From Flavobacterium psychrophilum (GTDB lineage Bacteria > Bacteroidota > Bacteroidia > Flavobacteriales > Flavobacteriaceae), in NCBI GenBank assembly GCA_022729635.1, contig DZAU01000068.1:1-6234 (forward strand): a stretch of 6,234 bases of DNA. The letters run 5' to 3'. Positions 1-5,268 of the stretch are shown piece after piece. A model generated the notes under the pieces. That model was not told the DNA's origin and made no database searches. It saw only the letters and a program-made list of their open reading frames with translations. The position numbers were made by a program, and so were the translations under genes. Positions within the stretch are counted from its first letter, which is position 1. Each line of letters starts with the position of its first letter.

Positions 1-222
1 TTTCCAACATTAGACGAAAAATATTTGGTGGAAAGCAGCAAAGAATATCCAGTTTCTTTCAACGGAAAAATGCGTTTCACGATAGAATTATCTTTGGATT
101 TGACAGTGCCTGAAATTCAGGAAATCATTATGAAAGACGAAAGAACCCTGAAACAACTCGGCGGGAAAACACCAAATAAAATAATCATTGTTCCGGGAAA
201 AGTGATAAATTTGGTTGGATAA
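1..222 (+). CDS. leuS: Leucyl-tRNA synthetase, C-terminal end (partial, 5' cut off by window)
   Basis: These 73 codons are open at the left edge and end in TAA. They are the extreme C-terminus of a class I leucyl-tRNA synthetase, the cytoplasmic enzyme that charges tRNA-Leu with leucine. The recognisable part is the end of the C-terminal domain: VSFNGKMRF resembles the usual VNGKVR motif, and the closing stretch KIIIVPGKVINLVG matches the family ending K-hydrophobic-VPGK-hydrophobic-NLV. This small domain contacts the tRNA elbow in known bacterial LeuRS structures. The catalytic HIGH and KMSKS motifs and the editing domain would lie to the left, outside the window. The identification rests on a short but characteristic tail, and the reading frame is intact throughout. 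The next gene on the same strand starts 79 bp later, after a palindrome and a possible new promoter, so cotranscription is uncertain. Confidence 0.9.
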   Translation, partial: FPTLDEKYLVESSKEYPVSFNGKMRFTIELSLDLTVPEIQEIIMKDERTLKQLGGKTPNKIIIVPGKVINLVG

Positions 223-224
223 AA

Positions 225-237
225 TGTCATTTTGACA
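225..237. promoter_or_regulatory. Perfect 5-bp palindrome TGTCA-TTT-TGACA, possible operator
   Basis: TGTCATTTTGACA begins two bases after the leuS stop. It is a perfect inverted repeat with a 3-bp spacer. Its right half overlaps a TTTG (231-234) that could serve as the -33 element of a promoter for the metallopeptidase gene. This position would suit a dimeric repressor or activator site. The symmetry is directly visible; the regulatory role is inference. The arms are too short and AT-rich for a good terminator. Confidence 0.35.
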
Positions 238-261
238 CGCTAAAAATTGGCGTAAAATTTG
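231..261 (+). promoter_or_regulatory. Possible Bacteroidota-type promoter for the metallopeptidase gene
   Basis: TTTG at 231-234 and TAAAATTTG at 253-261 are 18 bp apart. This resembles the Bacteroidota housekeeping promoter (TTTG near -33, TAnnTTTG near -7), although the -7 box has one extra base between TA and TTTG. Transcription would start near 265-270, giving a leader of about 35 nt before the ATG at 302. The match is imperfect. Confidence 0.35.
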
Positions 262-301
262 ATATGGTTTTGTTGTAAAAAATTAATTAAAAAAGAAATT
301 T

Positions 302-994
302 ATGTTAGGATTTAGTTTGCCATCGATGATTTTAATGGGCGTTATCATGCTAGCAAGTTGGTTAGTAAGCTCAAGATTAAAAAATAAATTTGAAAAATAC
401 TCTAAATTGTATTTGCAAAACGGAATGTCTGGACAGGAAATCGCCGAAAAAATGCTTGCCGATCACGGAATTCGGGATGTAAAAGTAATTTCAACACCCG
501 GACAATTAACAGATCATTACAATCCGGTTGACAAGACAGTCAATTTGAGCGAAGCGGTTTTTAATCAAAGAAATGCAGCGGCTGCGGCTGTTGCTGCTCA
601 CGAATGTGGTCACGCAGTGCAACACGCCACGGCTTATCAATGGCTAACTTTGCGTTCTCAACTGGTTCCGGTTGTCAATGTTGCTTCCACTTATATGCAA
701 TGGATTTTGCTTGCAGGAATTTTAATGATCAATTCTTTTCCATCACTTTTGTTGATAGGAATCGTGATTTTTGCGGCTACAACTTTATTTTCGATAGTGA
801 CTTTGCCGGTAGAATATGACGCTAGTAATCGTGCCTTGGCTTGGTTAGAAAACAAAAGAATGTTGACACAGCAGGAACACGCTGGAGCAAAAGATGCCTT
901 AAGTTGGGCTGCGAGAACTTATGTTGTTGCTGCTTTAGGTTCCATTGCCACTTTGTTGTATTACATTTCTATTTATATGGGAAGAAGAGAATAG
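302..994 (+). CDS. Membrane-bound zinc metallopeptidase, YugP-like (Zn_peptidase_2 family)
   Basis: A 230-residue integral membrane protein with a complete metallopeptidase core. The zinc-binding HExxH motif is HECGH at residues 100-104, in the family context AAHECGHAVQHA. A downstream VEYDAS (E171, D173) matches the conserved VE-[FY]-DAS segment of the family and could supply the third metal ligand. Hydrophobic segments lie at about 5-23, 121-143, 147-168 and 204-226, so the catalytic helix sits between TM1 and TM2 next to the membrane. Length is normal for the YugP family. The substrate is not known for this family, and a role in membrane protein quality control is only a guess. The ATG at 302 is chosen because it precedes TM1 directly. 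There is no Shine-Dalgarno, only an A/T-rich leader, as is normal in Flavobacteriia. The gene converges on the hemD-like gene across a 157-bp gap. Confidence 0.88.
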   Translation: MLGFSLPSMILMGVIMLASWLVSSRLKNKFEKYSKLYLQNGMSGQEIAEKMLADHGIRDVKVISTPGQLTDHYNPVDKTVNLSEAVFNQRNAAAAAVAAHECGHAVQHATAYQWLTLRSQLVPVVNVASTYMQWILLAGILMINSFPSLLLIGIVIFAATTLFSIVTLPVEYDASNRALAWLENKRMLTQQEHAGAKDALSWAARTYVVAALGSIATLLYYISIYMGRRE

Positions 995-1002
995 AAAAAT
1001 CC

Positions 1003-1056
1003 CAATAGTTTAAATTCCAAATTCCAATAACTTTGAGTCTATTGAAATTTTTTATT
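1003..1056 (+). terminator. Weak candidate terminator for the metallopeptidase gene
   Basis: CAATAG (1003-1008) can pair with CTATTG (1039-1044) around a 30-nt loop. The stem is followed by AAATTTTTTATT. It begins 8 nt after the metallopeptidase stop codon. The stem is only 6 bp and AT-rich, so it is a poor intrinsic terminator. The 16-bp inverted repeat that overlaps this region may instead stop plus-strand transcripts. Confidence 0.25.
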
Positions 1057-1142
1057 GTTTTTGGCATTGATTTTTTGATTCAAAAAAAAATCCAAATAGC
1101 AACTTCATCAGTTGGAATTTGGAATTTTAATTTTTGGAATTT
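1012..1142. repeat. Extragenic inverted repeat built from TTGGAATTT units
   Basis: The left arm AAATTCCAAATTCCAA (1012-1027) is the exact reverse complement of TTGGAATTTGGAATTT (1112-1127): a perfect 16-bp inverted repeat with an 84-nt spacer. Each arm is itself two overlapping copies of a 9-mer (AAATTCCAA or TTGGAATTT). A further TTGGAATTT lies at 1134-1142. The element sits entirely between two convergent genes. Similar TTCCAA/TTGGAA-rich stretches are, from memory, frequent between Flavobacterium genes, so this is probably one copy of a dispersed extragenic repeat. Transcribed from either side it could fold into a long-loop hairpin. Confidence 0.65.
1082..1122 (-). terminator. Intrinsic terminator of the DUF4271-hemD operon
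   Basis: Read on the minus strand, CCAAAT (1122-1117) pairs with ATTTGG (1097-1092). Inside it CAACT (1114-1110) pairs with AGTTG (1104-1100) around a GATGA loop, with a 2x2 internal loop between the stems. The hairpin is followed at once by A and nine T (1091-1082). It lies about 30 nt past the hemD-like stop codon. The hairpin plus T-run is the classic Rho-independent form, though the stem is modest in GC. It reuses part of the right arm of the TTGGAATTT repeat. Confidence 0.6.
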
Positions 1143-1151
1143 CTTAAATTT

Positions 1152-1910
1152 TTATTTTCCTTTGTTTGCTTCTGAAATATATTTTTCCAAAGCCATTGTC
1201 ATTGAAGGCGTTTCTGGAGTTGGAGCAAGAATATCAATTCGGAGACCTTTGTCTAAAGCTTCTTTTTGAGTGGTGCTTCCAAAAACGGCGATTCTGGTAT
1301 TGTTCTGTTCAAAATCAGGAAAATTGGTAAACAATGATTTTATTCCGGTTGGACTGAAGAAAGCCAAAACATCATAATACACATCTGCTAAATCTGACAA
1401 ATCGCTAATTACTGTTTTGTAAAAAATAGCTTGTGTCCAATCCACTTTTAAGTTGTTAAGAGTAATCGGAGCATCAGCATTTAGTTGGTCTGAAGCGGGC
1501 AACAAGAATTTTTCGTCTTTGTATTTTTTTATCAATGGAGACAAATCGGCAAAATCTTTTGGACCAACATAAATTTTACGTTTGCGATACACCACATATT
1601 TTTGCAGGTAAAAAGCAATTGCTTCAGATTGGCAGAAATATTTTAATCCTTCAGGAACTTTGTAACGCATTTCATCAGCAACTCTGAAAAAATGATCTAC
1701 TGCATTTTTGCTCGTTAAAATGATGGCGGTAAAATTATTGAGATCAATTTTTTGAAGTCTGATCTCTTTTGCGCTAACTCCTTCGACGTGGATAAAAGGT
1801 CTAAAATCAACTTTTACTTTATGCTTATTTTGAAGCTCAAAGTAAGGGGAGTTTTCCACTTTAGGCTCGGGTTGTGACACCAAAATTGTTTTCACTTTCA
1901 TATTTGACAT
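1152..1910 (-). CDS. Uroporphyrinogen-III synthase family protein
   Basis: A 252-residue soluble protein of the HemD fold. HemD enzymes cyclise hydroxymethylbilane to uroporphyrinogen III, with inversion of ring D, in heme and siroheme synthesis in the cytoplasm. Visible family features are AIILTSKNAV (62-71) in the first half, an AIFYKT segment (161-166) whose Y164 fits the partly conserved active-site tyrosine, FFSPTGI (184-190), and FGSTTQKEA (210-218) near the end, like the usual G-x-T-T-x-x-A. Length is typical. The middle block YFCQSEAIAFYLQKY (91-105) differs from the textbook VGxxTA signature, so this may be a Bacteroidota-specific branch or a paralogue of a second hemD elsewhere; hence no symbol. 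The start at 1910 is used; M4 (codon 1899-1901) is an equally possible start. It lies 3 bp downstream of the DUF4271 gene, clearly in the same operon, and a terminator follows. Confidence 0.82.
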   Translation of the reverse strand: MSNMKVKTILVSQPEPKVENSPYFELQNKHKVKVDFRPFIHVEGVSAKEIRLQKIDLNNFTAIILTSKNAVDHFFRVADEMRYKVPEGLKYFCQSEAIAFYLQKYVVYRKRKIYVGPKDFADLSPLIKKYKDEKFLLPASDQLNADAPITLNNLKVDWTQAIFYKTVISDLSDLADVYYDVLAFFSPTGIKSLFTNFPDFEQNNTRIAVFGSTTQKEALDKGLRIDILAPTPETPSMTMALEKYISEANKGK

Positions 1911-1913
1911 TTT

Positions 1914-2585
1914 CTAAGCAATACCTTTTGTAAACCAATAATACATAAAATAATATGGTGCTATTTCGAGAGCGCAAAGATATAAAATAAAATAAAACAA
2001 CTTACTAAATATTATATTTTGATAATTTTTTATAGAAACGAGATATGTCAACACATTTATTATCAGTAAAATAGAGGCAAGAAGGATTAAAAAATTTCTT
2101 GAAATGTTGTCGTTATAGAATAAAATAATGTTGATTGGCAAGATAATTAATCCAATATAGGTTCTGAAAATTACTTTCTGAAGGTTGAATTGCTCTACAA
2201 ACTCTTCGATATTGAATGCGGTAGCAATAATTTTTTCGATTAAAAATTTAGATAAAATAAAGAATATCAGAAAAGTAATTATTTGAATATATAAAATCCA
2301 GTCTGTTTTTGAAGCATATCCAAAAAAAGAAAGCGTGAGCTGAATGAAGAAGGCTAAGGAAATAATTTGAACAAAAAACAATGAAATAGTAAAACCGCTC
2401 TTGAGGCTGCTGCTGTCTTTATACACATTGGTAAATTTATCCGAATAAATTAGTTTGGCGAAGTCGGCAAATCGATTCTCAAACACTGATCTTGTGATTG
2501 CAATAGTGGTAAAAGAGAGTACAAACAAGATTGTTGCCCAATCTTTATTTTCGATTACCCTTAAATGAAGTGCATTTTCAATCAT
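1914..2585 (-). CDS. DUF4271 family integral membrane protein
   Basis: A 223-residue polytopic membrane protein with six probable transmembrane segments at about 15-31, 65-90, 96-119, 139-158, 163-185 and 193-217. I place it in DUF4271, a Bacteroidota family without known function, from the N-terminal LRVIENKDW pattern, the RTYIGLIILP segment (141-150) and especially the C-terminal FYFILYLCALEIAPYY block (197-212). No catalytic motif is evident. It is the first gene of a minus-strand operon and is followed after 3 bp by the hemD-like gene, so the two are almost certainly cotranscribed. That suggests, but does not prove, a link to tetrapyrrole metabolism or simply an old conserved neighbourhood. 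The ATG at 2585 sits only 7 nt from a TAATTTTG promoter box, so the mRNA would be nearly leaderless. No other plausible start precedes the conserved N-terminus. Confidence 0.85.
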   Translation of the reverse strand: MIENALHLRVIENKDWATILFVLSFTTIAITRSVFENRFADFAKLIYSDKFTNVYKDSSSLKSGFTISLFFVQIISLAFFIQLTLSFFGYASKTDWILYIQIITFLIFFILSKFLIEKIIATAFNIEEFVEQFNLQKVIFRTYIGLIILPINIILFYNDNISRNFLILLASILLIINVLTYLVSIKNYQNIIFSKLFYFILYLCALEIAPYYFMYYWFTKGIA

Positions 2586-2592
2586 AACGAGG

Positions 2593-2600
2593 CAAAATTA
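2593..2600 (-). promoter_or_regulatory. -7 promoter box (TAATTTTG) for the DUF4271-hemD operon
   Basis: On the minus strand TAATTTTG is an exact match to the Bacteroidota -7 consensus TAnnTTTG, and it ends 7 nt before the ATG of the DUF4271 gene. No clear TTTG is found at the usual -33 distance, where the sequence is A-rich. Transcription would begin within a few bases of the start codon. Confidence 0.55.
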
Positions 2601-2663
2601 CTAATTTTTTATATCATTCTTTTTATTATAATTTTATTATGAAATCAAATCGTATAAAAAGTT

Positions 2664-2671
2664 TACTTTTG
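2664..2671 (+). promoter_or_regulatory. -7 promoter box (TACTTTTG) for the GT2-pyrC-DUF4296 operon
   Basis: TACTTTTG matches TAnnTTTG exactly and ends 19 nt before the ATG of the glycosyltransferase gene, giving a predicted leader of roughly 12-16 nt. The -33 element is weak, with no clean TTTG 17-19 bp upstream. It is the only good plus-strand box in the 105-bp divergent region and probably drives all three downstream genes. Confidence 0.55.
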
Positions 2672-2690
2672 CGTTGAAATTACTCGAAAT

Positions 2691-3416
2691 ATGAACGATT
2701 GCATTGTTATAATCCCTACCTATAACGAAATTGAAAACATCGAAAGCATCATTAGGTCAGTGCTTTCCCAGCATAAACCTTTTCATATCCTTGTCGTTGA
2801 TGACAACTCGCCAGACCATACTGCGGATAAGGTTGCTTTACTTCAATCTGAATTTGAAGGAAGATTGTTTTTAGAAAAAAGAACCGGAAAATTAGGCTTG
2901 GGAACAGCTTATGTACACGGTTTCAGATGGGCTTTGGAGCATAATTACAATTATATTTTCGAAATGGACGCTGATTTTTCACACAATCCAAACGATTTGG
3001 AAAAATTATATGACGCTTGTCATTTTGGAGGAGCAGATTTAGCCATTGGCTCCCGCTATGTAACCGGTGTAAATGTGGTAAACTGGCCATTAAGTAGGGT
3101 GTTGATGTCTTATTTTGCATCAGTTTATGTGCGATTTATAACCGGAATGAAAATTCACGATGCCACAGCAGGATTTATTTGTTATAAAAGCGAAGTTTTG
3201 GTCGGAATTAATTTGGATAAAATAAAATTTGTGGGTTATGCTTTTCAAATTGAAATGAAATACAGAACTTTTTGCAAGGATTTTGACATTGTCGAAGTGC
3301 CAATTATTTTTACTGACAGAACAAAGGGACAGTCAAAAATGAGTAGTGCCATTTTTAAAGAAGCCGTTTTAGGGGTTATTGCACTCCGATTAAAAAAATT
3401 AGTTAATACCTTATAA
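2691..3416 (+). CDS. Polyprenol monophosphomannose synthase-like GT2 glycosyltransferase
   Basis: A 241-residue GT-A fold enzyme resembling the catalytic domain of DPM1 and bacterial polyprenol-phosphate mannose synthases, which move mannose from GDP-mannose to a polyprenyl phosphate at the inner face of the membrane. Visible motifs in order are IIPTYNE (7-13), VVDDNSPD (35-42), LGLGTAYVHGF (68-78), the metal-binding DAD in EMDADFSHNP (91-100), GSRYV (120-124), DATAGF (157-162) and the acceptor-loop segment RTKGQSKM (210-217). There is no C-terminal membrane domain, so it is the short, peripheral form; the family length fits. The sugar cannot be fixed from sequence: mannose is the usual annotation, glucose or another hexose is possible. 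It is the first gene of an operon with pyrC (9-bp gap), with a promoter box close upstream and an A-rich context before the ATG rather than a Shine-Dalgarno. Confidence 0.87.
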   Translation: MNDCIVIIPTYNEIENIESIIRSVLSQHKPFHILVVDDNSPDHTADKVALLQSEFEGRLFLEKRTGKLGLGTAYVHGFRWALEHNYNYIFEMDADFSHNPNDLEKLYDACHFGGADLAIGSRYVTGVNVVNWPLSRVLMSYFASVYVRFITGMKIHDATAGFICYKSEVLVGINLDKIKFVGYAFQIEMKYRTFCKDFDIVEVPIIFTDRTKGQSKMSSAIFKEAVLGVIALRLKKLVNTL

Positions 3417-3425
3417 GAGAAAAGA

Positions 3426-4766
3426 ATGAATAGGGTTTTAATCAAGAATGCCAAAATAGTAAACGAAGGAACCATTTTTGAAGGAGATGTTTTAATCGAA
3501 AACGACCTGATTGTTAAAATTTCTGAAAACATCAGTCCAAAATCTTCTCAATGTAAAATCATCGATGCCGAAGGAAATTATTTAATTCCCGGCGCAATAG
3601 ATGACCAAGTGCATTTCAGAGAACCTGGACTTACTCATAAAGGCGACATCGAATCAGAGTCAAGAGCTGCTGTTGCTGGAGGAATTACATCGTTTATTGA
3701 GCAACCCAACACAATTCCGAATGCGATTACACAAGAAATTTTAGAAGAAAAATATCAAATTGCCGCCGAGAAATCTTTTGCGAATTATTCGTTTATGATG
3801 GGCGCAACAAACGATAATCTGGACGAAGTTCTAAAAACAAACCCGAAGAATGTTGCAGGAATAAAAATATTCTTAGGCTCGTCGACAGGAAATATGCTCG
3901 TTGACAATGAAGCTGTTCTAGAAAGGATATTTTCAAGTACGCCATTGCTTATTGCGGTTCATTGTGAAGATGAAGACACCATTAAGCATAATTTAAAAAA
4001 GTATGAGGAAGAATTTGGCGAGCAAATTCCCGTAACGGCGCATCATCTTATCCGAAGTGAGGAAGCGTGTTATCTTTCGTCTTCCAAAGCGATTGCTTTG
4101 GCCAAAAAAACAGGTGCGCGTTTGCATGTTTTTCATCTTTCGACAGCTAAGGAAATGGATTTGTTTACCAATAAAATTCCATTGGAAGACAAGAAAATCA
4201 CCGCCGAAGTGTGCGTTCATCATTTGTGGTTTTCCAATGAAGATTACGAAACCAAAGGCAATTTGATAAAGTGGAATCCGGCTGTAAAAACCATCAATGA
4301 CAGGAAAGTTTTGTGGGAAGCCTTGCTTGACGGAAGAATCGACGTGATTGCCACAGACCATGCGCCACATACTTTGGAAGAAAAAAAGCAACCTTATCTT
4401 AAAGCTCCTTCCGGCGGACCACTTGTGCAACACGCTGTTGTGGCACTGTTTGAAGCCTATCATCAGGGGAAAATCAGCATTGAAAAAATAGTCGAAAAAA
4501 TGTGCCATAATCCGGCAAAAATTTTCAAAATAGAGAAACGAGGTTTTATCAAAGAAGGTTATTATGCCGATTTGGTAATTGTAAACTCAGGCTTGCCATG
4601 GAGTGTAAAAAAAGAAAATATTTTGTATAAATGTGGATGGTCACCATTTGAAGGATTTACATTTAAGTCAAGAATTACCCATACTTTTGTAAACGGACAA
4701 TTAGTGTATAATGCTTTTCAAGTTAAAGATGTTCGAGCAGGAAAACGATTATTGTTTGATAGATAA
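3426..4766 (+). CDS. pyrC: Dihydroorotase (amidohydrolase superfamily)
   Basis: A full-length 446-residue cyclic amidohydrolase. Dihydroorotase interconverts carbamoyl aspartate and dihydroorotate, the third step of pyrimidine synthesis, in the cytoplasm. Landmarks are the metal motif DDQVHFREPG (59-68), MPN-like EQPNT (92-96), GIKIFLGSSTGNM (145-157) with K147 as a candidate carboxylated lysine, AVHCED (177-182), HVFHLSTAKE (234-243), and IATDHAPHT (308-316) with catalytic D311. The C-terminal YYADLVIV (379-386) and the CGWSPFEG segment (403-410) are typical of dihydroorotases and allantoinase-type relatives. The first histidine of the usual HxH pair is replaced by Q61, a feature I recall from other Bacteroidota dihydroorotases, for example that of Porphyromonas gingivalis. 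The start follows a purine-rich GAGAAAAGA spacer, one of the few Shine-Dalgarno-like sites here. The next gene starts 10 bp after the stop. Confidence 0.93.
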   Translation: MNRVLIKNAKIVNEGTIFEGDVLIENDLIVKISENISPKSSQCKIIDAEGNYLIPGAIDDQVHFREPGLTHKGDIESESRAAVAGGITSFIEQPNTIPNAITQEILEEKYQIAAEKSFANYSFMMGATNDNLDEVLKTNPKNVAGIKIFLGSSTGNMLVDNEAVLERIFSSTPLLIAVHCEDEDTIKHNLKKYEEEFGEQIPVTAHHLIRSEEACYLSSSKAIALAKKTGARLHVFHLSTAKEMDLFTNKIPLEDKKITAEVCVHHLWFSNEDYETKGNLIKWNPAVKTINDRKVLWEALLDGRIDVIATDHAPHTLEEKKQPYLKAPSGGPLVQHAVVALFEAYHQGKISIEKIVEKMCHNPAKIFKIEKRGFIKEGYYADLVIVNSGLPWSVKKENILYKCGWSPFEGFTFKSRITHTFVNGQLVYNAFQVKDVRAGKRLLFDR

Positions 4767-4776
4767 TATTAGAAAA

Positions 4777-5265
4777 ATGAAAAAAATACTGCCATTTTTA
4801 GTTGTTTTATTACTCATTGTAAGTTGTGAAAAGGAGTTGGCAAAAGCTCCTAAAAACCTTATAGCGAAAGAGAAAATGGTAAATATTATGTATGATTTAT
4901 CGCTTTTGGAGGCTCTAAAAAATCAAAACCCAAGCGAAACAGATTCCTTGATTATAAATTCAAACGAATATATTTTCAGAAAATATAAAATCGACAGCAT
5001 TCAATTTACGCAAAGCAACATCTATTATGCAGCTGATTATAAAGAATACAAAAAAATGGTCGAACAAATTAAAGTGCGAATTGATAAAAACAAAACGAAT
5101 ACAGAAGCTTTAATTAAGGACAAAAAAAGGAAAGAGGCATTGCTGAAAAAGAAGTTAGAAAAGCTAAAAATAAAAAGAGAAAAAGATTCGGTAAAGAAAG
5201 CAAAACAAAATTCTAAAATAAAAAAAGAGACTGATTCGATTAATAAAACAAAGAAAAAACGGTAA
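4777..5265 (+). CDS. DUF4296 family lipoprotein
   Basis: A 162-residue secreted lipoprotein. The N-terminus has a lysine pair, a hydrophobic stretch (4-15) and a lipobox IVSC, with C17 as the lipidated cysteine, so it is expected in the envelope, facing the periplasm or exported further. Residues about 25-105 match the DUF4296 pattern: a MYDLSLLEAL helix (39-48), then YIFRKYKIDSIQFTQSNIYYA with a following KEYKKMVEQIKVRI helix. Function is unknown; the family is essentially Bacteroidota-specific. From about residue 106 to the end the protein is a lysine-rich, probably coiled-coil or disordered tail with two similar units, EKDSVKKAK and ETDSINKTK. The start at 4777 is chosen over an upstream in-frame ATG at 4711 because only the former puts the signal peptide at the N-terminus and avoids overlap with pyrC. 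It is third in the GT2-pyrC operon (10-bp gap). Confidence 0.85.
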   Translation: MKKILPFLVVLLLIVSCEKELAKAPKNLIAKEKMVNIMYDLSLLEALKNQNPSETDSLIINSNEYIFRKYKIDSIQFTQSNIYYAADYKEYKKMVEQIKVRIDKNKTNTEALIKDKKRKEALLKKKLEKLKIKREKDSVKKAKQNSKIKKETDSINKTKKKR

Positions 5266-5268
5266 GGT

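Noticed and set aside
604..819. 71-codon open frame on the plus strand
   Set aside because: It is an alternate frame inside the metallopeptidase gene, whose own frame carries HECGH and continuous homology-like motifs.
1033..1269. 78-codon open frame on the plus strand
   Set aside because: It begins in the repeat-rich intergenic region and runs antisense into the hemD-like gene. The product is low-complexity and F/I-rich, with no family features.
3245..3532. 95-codon open frame on the minus strand
   Set aside because: It spans the antisense of the glycosyltransferase end and the pyrC start, and has no domain or promoter support.
3993..4508. 171-codon open frame on the minus strand
   Set aside because: It lies wholly inside pyrC, which has clear family motifs on the other strand. 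The translation is rich in F, M, H and R without any recognisable domain, as expected for an antisense shadow.
4711..4776. N-terminal extension of the DUF4296 gene to the ATG at 4711
   Set aside because: It would overlap pyrC and bury the signal peptide and lipobox 22 residues inside the protein; the ATG at 4777 gives a normal lipoprotein.
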